The position numbers and the translations under genes are program-made. Below, piece by piece: positions 25,691 through 34,053 of a stretch of 53,154 nucleotides of DNA (the stretch's first letter is position 1; each line of letters begins with the position of its first letter). Where the stretch lies: contig NZ_WLZU01000012.1 in assembly GCF_009870755.1 (NCBI RefSeq), forward strand, positions 1 through 53,154, in the 5' to 3' direction. The DNA comes from Streptococcus halichoeri. GTDB taxonomy: Bacteria > Bacillota > Bacilli > Lactobacillales > Streptococcaceae. The notes below the pieces were generated by a model. The model was not told the DNA's origin. It searched no databases and saw only the letters and a program-made list of their open reading frames with translations.

Positions 25691-27022
25691 ATGTCTACTG
25701 AAAACTCTCAATTGCTTGATACGCCTCAAAAAATCCCGGTTCAGTCAGGAGCCTCCTTTGGCCGGCTCCTGCTCGCTTTTACCGGGCCAGGCATGCTGGT
25801 AGCAGTTGGCTACATGGATCCAGGCAACTGGATTACCAGTGTCGTTGCAGGCGCCAGCTATAAATACATCCTCTTAGTGGCAATCTTGCTTTCTTCGGTG
25901 ATTGCCATGCAACTACAACAAATGTCCGGAAAACTTGGCATTGTCACCCAGCGGGACTTGTCGCAAATGATTGCCGAGAAATGTTCTAAACCACTGCGTT
26001 ATTTCTTTTTTATCATTACGGAACTCGCCTTAATGGCCACTGATTTAGCGGAGGTTATTGGGGCTGGGATTGCGCTTCACCTGCTCTTTGGCTGGTCTAT
26101 CTTGTTTTCCATTGTGTTAACCATTACAGATGTCTTCTTACTATTATTGCTGATGAAGCTTGGTTTTCGCAAGATTGAAGCCATCGTGGGAACCCTGATT
26201 TTAAGCATCCTGGGCATCTTTCTTTATATGGTTTGGCTCGCTCAGCCAGACCTTAACCTTCTTTTGAAGGGCTACCTGATTCAGCCGGCGCTTTGGCAAG
26301 CACCAAAAGCAGGGCAAGATTCTGTCTTAACACTGGGCTTAGGCATTGTCGGTGCGACCGTTATGCCTCACAATTTATTCTTGCATTCTTCTTTGTCGCA
26401 AACCCGAAAAATAGATTATAGCTCGCGTAAGCATGTCAAAGAAGCTGTGCGCTTTATGACCTGGGATTCTAATATCCAATTGTCGATTGCCTTTGTGGTC
26501 AACTCCTTATTATTGATCTTAGGAGCGGCGCTCTTTTACGGTCATGCAAATGACATTAGCGCCTTTTCTGAAATGTATCAGGCACTTAGCAATCCGGCTA
26601 TTGCTGGCCCGATTGCTAGTCCGCTTTTATCTACCCTTTTTGCTGTGGCGCTTTTGGCTAGTGGGCAAAATTCTACAATTACAGGGACCCTTTGCAGCGA
26701 AATTGTGATGAAAGGCTTTTTGCACATCAAACTTCCTGCATGGCTACTGCGGTTAGTCACGCGCTTAGTCGCCCTCCTACCTGTCCTGGTGGTGGCCTTC
26801 ATATTTGGAGACCAAGAGCCTGTACTGGATCACTTACTGATTTATTCCCAAATCTTTTTATCCATTGCCCTGCCCTTTGCTATCTTTCCTTTGGTCTATT
26901 TTACCTCCAAAAAGGAGCTCATGGGCGAATTTGCCAACCACAAAATCAATACTGTGTTAGCCTATGGTGTTGCCCTGATCCTGACCTTCTTAAACTTGCA
27001 ATTAATCTTAAGCCTCTTTTAA
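25691..27022 (+). CDS. mntH: Nramp-family manganese/divalent metal transporter
   Basis: Proton-coupled Mn2+ (or Fe2+) importer in the cytoplasmic membrane. The 443-residue protein has about 11 membrane helices with the metal-binding DPGNW motif in helix 1 (about residues 43-47) and MPHNLFLHSS in helix 6. Length is normal. It lies on the plus strand between jag and rpmH, which are neighbours in related streptococci, so it looks like an insertion into that cluster. A strong bidirectional terminator separates it from convergent jag. Confidence 0.93.
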   Translation: MSTENSQLLDTPQKIPVQSGASFGRLLLAFTGPGMLVAVGYMDPGNWITSVVAGASYKYILLVAILLSSVIAMQLQQMSGKLGIVTQRDLSQMIAEKCSKPLRYFFFIITELALMATDLAEVIGAGIALHLLFGWSILFSIVLTITDVFLLLLLMKLGFRKIEAIVGTLILSILGIFLYMVWLAQPDLNLLLKGYLIQPALWQAPKAGQDSVLTLGLGIVGATVMPHNLFLHSSLSQTRKIDYSSRKHVKEAVRFMTWDSNIQLSIAFVVNSLLLILGAALFYGHANDISAFSEMYQALSNPAIAGPIASPLLSTLFAVALLASGQNSTITGTLCSEIVMKGFLHIKLPAWLLRLVTRLVALLPVLVVAFIFGDQEPVLDHLLIYSQIFLSIALPFAIFPLVYFTSKKELMGEFANHKINTVLAYGVALILTFLNLQLILSLF

Positions 27023-27147
27023 CACTATCGCCTGCTAGCCAGTAGGGGGCTGTTAGCTAAAAATGCTCCTCTTGGCTCCTTGCCTTAGTAAGTCTGTAAA
27101 GACAGGCGTTTGTCTGGCTAAGAGGCCAGCAGGTGACACTACAACCT

Positions 27148-27198
27148 AAAAAGCCCTTGCACTTTCTGTCACTTTGACAGAGAGTGCAAAGGCTTTTT
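27148..27198. terminator. Strong bidirectional terminator between mntH and jag
   Basis: Near-perfect 23-base arms (AAAAAGCCCTTGCACTTTCT and complement) around a five-base loop, with A and T runs at both ends. It serves the two convergent genes. Confidence 0.9.
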
Positions 27199-27234
27199 GA
27201 AGTTCGGTTTTTAAATCCAGAGCTAACCTCAACC

Positions 27235-28119
27235 TCATTTTTGCAAACTTACAACAACAAAACGATTGGGGTCATTGCCTTCTGAAAAGCTAGTCACGCC
27301 TTCGATTGCTGAGATGGTTTTATGAACAATCTTTCGTTCACTGTTACTCATCGGATCCATAGTATAGTCCTTACCCGTTTCCAAGACGCGCGTAGCCACC
27401 TTTTGGGTAAAATCAATCAAGGTTTCTGTTCGATGCTCCACATAGTCATGGACATTTAAAACCACTGAAAATGATTTAGAGTAACGGTCATGTAAAAAGT
27501 TCTGAGCCAGTAATTGCAAGGATTTTAAGACCTTGCCATGATAGCCAATGACTCGGCCGGCATCTGGCGTTTCAATTTGTAGGTTGATTTGGCGGCGGTT
27601 ATGACTGGTGTCAATACTCGCTTCAATGTCCATTTCATAGATGACCTTGGTCACATAGTCGGCCACTTCTGCGGTGGCTTGGTCAATATCATCGCTAAGG
27701 GCAGGAGCCATTTGTACTGAGACTTGATCTAAAAGGCTATCTGCCTGAGCTAGGTCTTTCTCTGACTGAGCCGGCTGCCTTTGTGTCTCACCCATCTGAG
27801 CTTTAGCCTCAGCTGTTGTCAATTCTGGTTCGGGCGTAACAAGGGTTGCTGATGCGGCGGATTGGGGCGCGCTAGCTGCTTGGTTTGACTCTGTTGGTTC
27901 AGAAGGCTTCGTAACTGTCGGTTCTGACTGCGCTGTTTGTGCTGCCTGGGCTTTTGAAATATCTTCTACTTGAACCTGCGCCAGCCGTTTGCCAAAACCT
28001 AAAAAACCTTTTTTTTCTTTTGAAATTACTTTAATGTGTGCTTTTAAGCGGGGCAATTGCAGGTCTTTTAGGCCTGCTTCAATTGCTGCTTCAACCGTTT
28101 TGCCTGTATAAATTCCCAT
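27235..28119 (-). CDS. khpB: RNA-binding protein KhpB (Jag/EloR)
   Basis: RNA-binding regulator of cell elongation in streptococci, acting with KhpA. The 294-residue protein has the Jag-N domain (about 1-50, with KKGFLGFGKR), a low-complexity Ala/Gln/Ser/Thr/Pro/Glu linker (about 50-130), a KH domain (about 145-220, with the GxxG-like GYHG) and an R3H domain (about 225-294, with the SSER-type NSERKIVHKT). It follows yidC by 10 bp, the conserved rnpA-yidC-jag operon. The linker is rich in repeats of Q, S and A and is likely disordered. Confidence 0.95.
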   Translation of the reverse strand: MGIYTGKTVEAAIEAGLKDLQLPRLKAHIKVISKEKKGFLGFGKRLAQVQVEDISKAQAAQTAQSEPTVTKPSEPTESNQAASAPQSAASATLVTPEPELTTAEAKAQMGETQRQPAQSEKDLAQADSLLDQVSVQMAPALSDDIDQATAEVADYVTKVIYEMDIEASIDTSHNRRQINLQIETPDAGRVIGYHGKVLKSLQLLAQNFLHDRYSKSFSVVLNVHDYVEHRTETLIDFTQKVATRVLETGKDYTMDPMSNSERKIVHKTISAIEGVTSFSEGNDPNRFVVVSLQK

Positions 28120-28129
28120 TTTTTAACTC

Positions 28130-28945
28130 CTATTTATGACGTTTACTTGCTGCTTTTTTCCGGGCTCTGAGTTCACGCTTTCGGCGTGCTTTTTCTTCTT
28201 CTAGTAATCGCTGACGCTCTGCGATAATCGTAAAGGGGTTATTTAGCAATAAGACTTGCAAGACTTGGAAGGCATTTGATACTACCCAATACAAGACAAC
28301 CCCACTGGCTAGGCGAAAACCCATGAAGAAAATCATTAGCGGCATGACATAAGTCATAATCGTCATCGAAGTGTTCTTTTCTTTGGCTGCCAGATTGGTT
28401 AGCCAGGTTGATAAAAAAGTAAAGGCAGCGGCTAAGATAGGTAAAATATACCAGTGATCATGGTGTGACAATTCGACCCATAAGAAGGTACCCGTTTTTA
28501 AGGAAGGAACTCGACTTAGGGCTTGGAAAAGGGCAAACATGACCGGCATTTGGATGAGTAGGGGAAAGAGACTGGTATAAGGATTGACACCGTATTTTTT
28601 ATAGAGGGCTTGACTCTCTTCGGCCAGCGCCATACGACTATCTGCGTCTTTGCCAGGGTATTTTTTTTGGAGGGCTTTTAATTCAGGTTGCAAATCCTGC
28701 ATTTTTTGGCTGGATTTCATTTGAATATTAAAAAGCGGCATTAGAATAATCCGGATAATGATTGTAAAGAGAATAATCCCAATACCAATGGAATGATTAA
28801 AGGACAACCATTCAATTGCCTGAGCAAAAAAGTAGACCAGCTGATCCCAGCCATTGGTCGAACGGGCAGATACTTCTCCATTGCTACAAGCAACTAGAAG
28901 TAAAGACAGGGGTAGCAAACTTGCCAGTTTAAATGTTTTTTTCAC
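28130..28945 (-). CDS. yidC: Membrane protein insertase YidC (lipoprotein form)
   Basis: Inserts membrane proteins with or without Sec. From the chosen GTG the protein has 271 residues with a lipoprotein signal ending LLVACSNG, five membrane helices, the hydrophilic-groove Arg in the [11 protein letters not shown] helix, and a Lys/Arg-rich tail (about the last 25 residues) that can bind ribosomes. GTG at 28945 has GAGGAAGG eight bases upstream and lies four bases past the rnpA stop; a longer frame starting at TTG would overlap rnpA. Confidence 0.94.
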   Translation of the reverse strand: MKKTFKLASLLPLSLLLVACSNGEVSARSTNGWDQLVYFFAQAIEWLSFNHSIGIGIILFTIIIRIILMPLFNIQMKSSQKMQDLQPELKALQKKYPGKDADSRMALAEESQALYKKYGVNPYTSLFPLLIQMPVMFALFQALSRVPSLKTGTFLWVELSHHDHWYILPILAAAFTFLSTWLTNLAAKEKNTSMTIMTYVMPLMIFFMGFRLASGVVLYWVVSNAFQVLQVLLLNNPFTIIAERQRLLEEEKARRKRELRARKKAASKRHK

Positions 28946-28949
28946 CTTC

Positions 28950-29288
28950 TTAACCTTCCTCAAGTAAGTGCGCTAGTATCAAAACATGCTCTAAATTCGC
29001 TTTGACAGCTTGATAATCTAAATCTTGAACGCCTTTTCGCGCAATGACGACGAAATCTTCAGATTTGAGCCTGTCTTTAAATTCTAATAGAACGTGTCTG
29101 ATTTTTCGTTTAATGCGGTTTCGGGTAACGGCATTTCCTAGTCTTTTACCGACGGAAATCCCCACTCGAAAATGATCCTGCTGGGTTTGTAAATGATAGA
29201 TTACAAATTTGCGATTAGCAGTACTGTACCCGTGATCAAATATGACCTTAAAATCTTTCTCACGCTTGACACGATAGGATTTTTTCAA
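28950..29288 (-). CDS. rnpA: Ribonuclease P protein component
   Basis: Protein subunit of RNase P, which matures tRNA 5' ends. The 112-residue basic protein has [10 protein letters not shown] near its start and the signature [10 protein letters not shown]. The start is TTG (29288) with GGAG seven bases upstream, consistent with family N-termini; the longer frame extends into the fasX terminator. It begins the rnpA-yidC-jag operon, downstream of fasX. Confidence 0.95.
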   Translation of the reverse strand: MKKSYRVKREKDFKVIFDHGYSTANRKFVIYHLQTQQDHFRVGISVGKRLGNAVTRNRIKRKIRHVLLEFKDRLKSEDFVVIARKGVQDLDYQAVKANLEHVLILAHLLEEG

Positions 29289-29336
29289 AATGTAACTCCA
29301 TCTCACTAAATTAGTATCATTATACCATAAATTCAC

Positions 29337-29366
29337 AAAAAGCCTCAACTCGATTAGAATTGAGGC
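29337..29366 (-). terminator. fasX terminator
   Basis: GCCTCAA/TTGAGGC stem on the minus strand with a loop of about 11 bases and five T after it. Confidence 0.8.
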
Positions 29367-29588
29367 CCACCCATGCTAAATTTAACATTAAGATTAAGTC
29401 AGGCTAAATCTTTATAACTATAAAACCAGCATTGTGTTATCCAAACAAAGACAACTGATGTCATCAACAGCCAAAGACTAAAAAGTCGCATCAAAAATAT
29501 CATTTAGTTATGGAGAGAGAGAAACAATATTTTGATTGCATCAGGGATACCTCTCAGCCAGCTGAAGATTGGTTAGTCTTTATTTATA
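29337..29588 (-). ncRNA. fasX: Predicted FasX-type small regulatory RNA
   Basis: In S. pyogenes the fasX RNA (about 205 nt) lies between fasA and rnpA and controls streptokinase and adhesin mRNAs. The same gap here has a -10 box (29595-29600) behind a LytTR-type direct repeat and ends with an intrinsic terminator, giving a transcript of about 250 nt. No ORF is present. Identity rests on position and regulatory signals; I did not align it to known fasX. Confidence 0.75.
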
Positions 29589-29594
29589 GTAGTT

Positions 29595-29661
29595 ATTATA
29601 GCTCCTTTTTAGCTAAATAATCGTATTTCTCCTGAAATGTCGGGTTTTCGTCCTAAAATGT
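29595..29661 (-). promoter_or_regulatory. fasX promoter with LytTR (FasA) direct repeat
   Basis: ACATTTTAGG (29652-29661) and ACATTTCAGG (29631-29640) on the minus strand are offset by exactly 21 bp, two helical turns, as for ComE/AgrA-type LytTR regulators. TATAAT follows at 29595-29600; the -35 is poor (CGATTA), as expected for an activated promoter. Confidence 0.75.
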
Positions 29662-29688
29662 CAAAAATAGTGGGTAGAAAGCCTCTTT

Positions 29689-30426
29689 TTAAGGTAAATG
29701 CTGCCACGTTTCGACCAAAGCTTTCATTTTCAAACGGGAAACCATACAAAAGTCACCATTTGCAAAATAGGCCAGCTGCTTGGTTTTATCAATGCGCACA
29801 ATATTTTCAAGATTAACCAGATAAGAGCGGTGGCACATAAACAAACGGGGAAAGGCATTCCTAATGTCAGACAATTTGCCATAGAGTTCTAGCCGTTCCG
29901 TCTTTGTCCATAAGCAGACCTTATGCGGTGTGGTTGAGGTTGCAAAGTATAAAATATCCTTGTAGGGTAGTCTAATCCGTGTTTGAGGCGTTTCAAACTG
30001 AAACATATCTTCAGTGATATGATTTGACATCAAGCCTTGGGTGTATTTGATGCATTCTTCGATCTGTTCTTTAAACTGGTCTTGATCCACAGCCTTATCA
30101 ATAAAATCTAAAGCAGAGACCTTATAGCGAAAGGAAATAGGTGCAAACTCTGAATGCGTGGTGACAAATACAATAACCGCATAGGGATCTTTCTTTCTGA
30201 TCTCAGCTGCTAGCTCTAAACCTTTTTTGGCTTCGTGCTTGATTTCAATATCTAAAAAGAACAGCTGATGCGCCCCTTTTTCTTGGATACTGTCATAGAG
30301 TTTTTTTGAGCTAGAGAAGATATTTAACTGATAATACTGGATGCGCTGCTCAGCAATTATATCTTCAATCACGGTTTCAATGCGCGTTTGTTGCGCAAAG
30401 TCATCTTCTAGAACAAATATATTCAT
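29689..30426 (-). CDS. fasA: Response regulator FasA (LytTR family)
   Basis: 245-residue response regulator of the Fas virulence control system. The receiver domain (about 1-120) has the acidic pocket LEDD, the phosphoacceptor D59 in FFLDIEI and the Lys in SALDFIDK; the C-terminal LytTR DNA-binding domain spans about 140-243 with CHRSYLVNLENI. It is the third gene of fasB-fasC-fasA, starting three bases after the fasC stop with GAGG upstream. The probable target is the direct repeat just downstream, which drives fasX. Confidence 0.93.
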   Translation of the reverse strand: MNIFVLEDDFAQQTRIETVIEDIIAEQRIQYYQLNIFSSSKKLYDSIQEKGAHQLFFLDIEIKHEAKKGLELAAEIRKKDPYAVIVFVTTHSEFAPISFRYKVSALDFIDKAVDQDQFKEQIEECIKYTQGLMSNHITEDMFQFETPQTRIRLPYKDILYFATSTTPHKVCLWTKTERLELYGKLSDIRNAFPRLFMCHRSYLVNLENIVRIDKTKQLAYFANGDFCMVSRLKMKALVETWQHLP

Positions 30427-30429
30427 CTA

Positions 30430-31734
30430 TTACCTCATTTCTAAGATTTGACGTAAGCGATAATGCTGGCTTTTTGTCGAAAAGATGGCCGCAGGGTAAG
30501 CATCAATAATGTCAAAAAAGCGCGAAAAATGATGCTCTTTTTGACTGCCTTCTTGCTGTTTTTTATTCTCAAAAAAGTGAGCCATCTGAATTTGCTTACT
30601 TCTAATGCTATTTTCAACGATGAAAAACTGCTTGGCATCTTGACTAAAGTAAGCAAGGGAAATAAAGGGGCGCTGACTGCCCTTGGTCGTCTCAATCGCA
30701 GTGTCCAAGACAATGCCCAACAAAACCACTAAGTCCATTAATTTTATGGTATTGCCTTCAATGGAAGCTGGAATGTCCACATAAAGCTCAATTCCCTGGC
30801 TTTGGGCCTCATGGCATTTAGCATTCAAAAGGCTTCTGATGACCGATTCCTGGACATTTTCCAAATCGGTAAATTCAAATGTTGTGTGTAAGAGAGATTC
30901 TCTTGCCTCCTTAATCACCTGCTGGTAGACTTGATTTATCAAGGTCAAATCCCCACTATCAATACTTTCTTTCAGGCTAATCAAAATATTCTCTGAATCA
31001 TGCTTAATCGTGCGAATATTCCGGTACAGACTTTCAATGTAAGCATTGTATTTTTCCAGATTGGTGATGCGTTCTGCCTGAGCGCTAGCTAATTTTTTCT
31101 CTAATTCGTCCTTAGCAAAGCGATCCAACCGAAAAATAAAAGCAACAATCAGGGCCAGGTAGACCAAAAAAATGTAAGGACGACTCTCTAGATAGAAAAC
31201 CGAGGGCGTTTTATCGCCTGCACTCCACCACTCCATCAGGAAAAAATAAGCAACCATGACCAGGTTCATTACATTAACTCTACTTGTCAAACGCTTCTCA
31301 CTAATAAAGCGAATCAGTGAAATATCAATACTAAAGAGGTATTTGAAGATAGCATAGCTGGGCAAGACAAAGCTGTAAGAAAGGAGCACGAGCTGCAGCT
31401 GCGAAACGTGTGCCAAAAGTGGGGAGCCCTTAAGAATTGGCAAAAACAAAAAAACAAGCGTTCGAAAGATAATCTCAACAAAAATATTAGCAAACAAACC
31501 ATAAAAAAGGGTTTCTGATAGGCTTTTTTGGGGCAGGTTCACTAATCCAAGCATGATAAAAAATCCCTGATTGATTAGTAAATTGCCATTAAAGAGCACA
31601 TTGATCAGGACAAATACCAGTCCAGTCACAGCAATGCGCCGAAAGCGCCAATTAATCCCTGAACTTTTAGCAAAAAAGTACCAGGTATCCCCAAAAAGAA
31701 TGAGATAAAATAATAGTTGACTAATGGAATGCAC
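30430..31734 (-). CDS. fasC: Sensor kinase FasC, keeps the His but lacks ATP-site motifs
   Basis: HPK10-type (AgrC/ComD-like) membrane sensor, 434 residues from the GTG at 31734. About six N-terminal membrane helices precede a coiled linker and the dimerisation helix TIKHDSENIL with the phosphoacceptor His (about residue 245). The catalytic half is degenerate: the N box, normally DNAIEA, reads DTAIET, and no GxGL G box follows. GTG is preferred because AAGGAG lies just upstream and the overlap with fasB is then 14 bp. It may be phosphorylated in trans by FasB. Confidence 0.9.
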   Translation of the reverse strand: MHSISQLLFYLILFGDTWYFFAKSSGINWRFRRIAVTGLVFVLINVLFNGNLLINQGFFIMLGLVNLPQKSLSETLFYGLFANIFVEIIFRTLVFLFLPILKGSPLLAHVSQLQLVLLSYSFVLPSYAIFKYLFSIDISLIRFISEKRLTSRVNVMNLVMVAYFFLMEWWSAGDKTPSVFYLESRPYIFLVYLALIVAFIFRLDRFAKDELEKKLASAQAERITNLEKYNAYIESLYRNIRTIKHDSENILISLKESIDSGDLTLINQVYQQVIKEARESLLHTTFEFTDLENVQESVIRSLLNAKCHEAQSQGIELYVDIPASIEGNTIKLMDLVVLLGIVLDTAIETTKGSQRPFISLAYFSQDAKQFFIVENSIRSKQIQMAHFFENKKQQEGSQKEHHFSRFFDIIDAYPAAIFSTKSQHYRLRQILEMR

Positions 31735-33070
31735 GGGACTCTCCTTCCACTTCTGGTCCAATGACTAGTGTTTGGCGAAATTCATAGCAAGCACTCTTGG
31801 TGCTTAAGGAAAGTCTGGGATACTTCTTCAAAATGGCTTGGACATTGGCTAAGCCAATACCACGGACCTTTCCCTTTGAGGAATAGCCCTCTTTAAAAAT
31901 CTCCACAATATTGACACGTTCTTCTTTGATGCTATTAGCCACCACCAGCATTTGCACCTCAGCATTGTTAAAATAAGCAATTGATAGCTCACGCGCCTCA
32001 CTCAAAACAGCAGCTTCAATGGCATTATCACAAAAAATCGCAATCAACAACACCAGGTCCAAAGGCGCAATGGACGTATGAGTAATGATGTCAGGCACTT
32101 CCAAATGCACAGAGATGCCAGCTTTTTCAGCTTCGATGATCTTGGCAGACAAGATACTTTTGATAGATGACAGGTGAACGTTACTGAGCTTGGCTAGATT
32201 ATAATGCTTATTATCCCAATATTCAGCTGCATTGCCTACCGAATCATAATAGAGGGCTTGAATCTCCTCAATTGATCCACAAGCAATGGTTGCACCCAGT
32301 TGATCTAAGCGACTGAGGTAGGATTTTTTAAAATTTTCAATATCTTTATAGAGTTTTTCCAGTTCAACGCCATAGCTTTCTAAATTACCAATATAAGTAA
32401 CCTGTTCGGTCAATAATTTTTCTTCTAAAATGTGGCGCGCCGCTCGGTTAAAATAGGAAAAGAGCAAAGCAAAAAGCAACATAAAAATCAAAAAGAGCAT
32501 TTTATAAGATGGAAACACAACCATCAGATGTGAAAACCGCATAAACGGATCCGCAAAGCCCAGTACCACCAGAATATCAATATAATAAACAAGGATACAA
32601 ATCAGATACACCATGTAAAATTGCTGTGACTTCTGACCATTTTCAGACTGGACAATCGTTTGGTAGTCTTTCCCAATAAAATAGTTGGTCAATAAAAAAC
32701 TTGGATAGACTAAAGCATAAGCTATCATTGTCATGAGCCCACTTTCAATCATCTTCATGCAGTCTGAGCAAAAATAAGGAATAACCACCGCAATCATAAA
32801 CCGCGATGTCAAATCACTAAAAAATGCCGGAAAGAAAGCCAGAAAAAAGCTTTTCAAACGCCATAAAGGCTGCTTTGCCATTGCTAATACCACTAGAAAA
32901 ATCAAAGGATCAAGCAGCAAAGGTGACAAAAGCCTGTTTTGGTTCATAAAAAAGGCTAAGGCTAAAATAAAGCCTTTTTTCCAAATGGGAAAAGAGACCC
33001 CTGAAAGCGAAGAAAAAATGGCGATCTCTGTGGTATAGTAAATCATAATTGAAACAATCAAATAGAACAT
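31721..33070 (-). CDS. fasB: Sensor kinase FasB, keeps ATP-site motifs but lacks the His
   Basis: 449-residue HPK10-type membrane sensor. Six or so hydrophobic helices fill residues 1-210, followed by a coiled linker. The helix aligned to the FasC phosphoacceptor reads NFKKSYLSRL (about 246-255) with no His. The ATP-binding domain is intact, with the N box CDNAIEAA (N349) and G box RGIGLANV (404-407). It is the first gene of the fas operon; its end overlaps fasC. The ATG has only a weak ribosome-binding site, so expression may be low. Confidence 0.9.
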   Translation of the reverse strand: MFYLIVSIMIYYTTEIAIFSSLSGVSFPIWKKGFILALAFFMNQNRLLSPLLLDPLIFLVVLAMAKQPLWRLKSFFLAFFPAFFSDLTSRFMIAVVIPYFCSDCMKMIESGLMTMIAYALVYPSFLLTNYFIGKDYQTIVQSENGQKSQQFYMVYLICILVYYIDILVVLGFADPFMRFSHLMVVFPSYKMLFLIFMLLFALLFSYFNRAARHILEEKLLTEQVTYIGNLESYGVELEKLYKDIENFKKSYLSRLDQLGATIACGSIEEIQALYYDSVGNAAEYWDNKHYNLAKLSNVHLSSIKSILSAKIIEAEKAGISVHLEVPDIITHTSIAPLDLVLLIAIFCDNAIEAAVLSEARELSIAYFNNAEVQMLVVANSIKEERVNIVEIFKEGYSSKGKVRGIGLANVQAILKKYPRLSLSTKSACYEFRQTLVIGPEVEGESRAFH

Positions 33071-33814
33071 ATGGCTAGATAACCATCACTTTCTTTTTCC
33101 TTAACGATTAAGCTACCCCAAAGCAGCAAAGCCCTGTCATACTCCAAAAAGATAAAACAACACTCTTACCACCCTATTATCTCATCTCTTTCTTATTCAA
33201 CTTTAATAGTATCAGAGTCTTTGATTATAATCAGCTCAAAATATTTTCATTAGTGATAAAGGTTAAAAGGCTTAAGATAAGAAAACGCTGAGCATAAGAC
33301 CACTGGCTTGCTAGTCTGGGTCCCACCATTATAACATGAAATCCGACTTTGCTCTAATACAGTGCTTGTTATTTTATTATTTTTATCTCATTTTTATCTT
33401 TTTTTCTGACTATTTACAGCAGCTCAGCACCAAAATGAATAATATGGTGGTTAACCAAACACAACTTCAAACAAGCTCAAAAGGCAATACCTACACTCGC
33501 AGACAGCATCACACGACAAGAATGACCAAACATTGACGGGATAACCCTTAGTAGCCATGATAACGGAGTACCACTGCTGGAAAGTCAGCCATGTTAACAC
33601 ATTAGAAAATAAAGGGCTCACGGCTAAGGAAGAAGGCACTCGCACATTGGTCTTAGCATATATGACATCAAAAACCAGCGAGCTTTATGGTAACTTCAGC
33701 AGAAAGAGCCCTTGGTCAGTTTGGTGAGCTGTATATTTCTTACCCTTCTCCTTCTTCTTAGTCAAGGTCGTTTAGAGCTAACAAAAAATGGCGAGCATTT
33801 GCACCCATCAGTTT
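33071..33814. other. Long region upstream of the fas operon without a clear gene
   Basis: A TATAAT on the minus strand around 33225-33230 may serve fasB. Short open frames on both strands (up to about 65 codons) lack ribosome-binding sites and recognisable products. A frame at about 33556-33730 (plus strand, ending in a stop after WSVW) could be a gene remnant, but nothing supports it beyond its being open. Confidence 0.45.
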
Positions 33815-33845
33815 AAAAAACCGGCTAAATGAACATAGCAGGTTT
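33815..33845 (-). terminator. gltX-side terminator (minus strand)
   Basis: CCTGCTA/TAGCCGG-type stem followed by six T on the minus strand. Its plus-strand sequence GCTAAATGAACATAGCAGG recurs exactly 204 bp downstream. Confidence 0.55.
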
Positions 33846-33916
33846 CAAACCGTCGACAAACTCCTATAGAATGGCATCATTTGACTTAGCCTAAGTGGGT
33901 GGCTGTTACATTATTA

Positions 33917-34052
33917 AACTCTTAGAAACGTTAATCTGGCAATGTTTCTGAGAGTTATTAATGAACTTCACAGAAAAAAAGATTGAAGAAAATTGTCCAA
34001 AGTGGACTTTTTCTCCAATCTGATCCTGCTAAATGAACATAGCAGGTTTTTT
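33917..34052 (+). ncRNA. Candidate small RNA with three hairpins
   Basis: Three consecutive inverted repeats follow each other: AACTCTTAGAAAC/GTTTCTGAGAGTT (33917-33956), a 40-base nested hairpin (33981-34020), and CCTGCT/AGCAGG with six T (34025-34052). TTGACT at 33881-33886 is a possible -35, but the -10 is weak. No ORF is present. It would converge on the end of gltX. Confidence 0.35.
34025..34052 (+). terminator. Plus-strand terminator abutting gltX
   Basis: CCTGCT/AGCAGG stem with a 10-base loop and six T on the plus strand. Because gltX is on the minus strand, it must serve a plus-strand transcript. Confidence 0.6.
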
Positions 34053-34053
34053 C

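Noticed and set aside
29689..33070. Considered an agr- or com-like peptide quorum locus with a small signal peptide gene
   Set aside because: No short double-glycine peptide gene with a ribosome-binding site is seen next to fasB or fasA; gene order fits fasBCA.
33336..33536. 66-codon plus-strand frame in the region upstream of fasB
   Set aside because: No ribosome-binding site, atypical composition, no recognisable domain.
33917..34052. Considered a T-box leader or riboswitch
   Set aside because: It is downstream of gltX in the opposite direction, has no T-box sequence and does not precede a gene.
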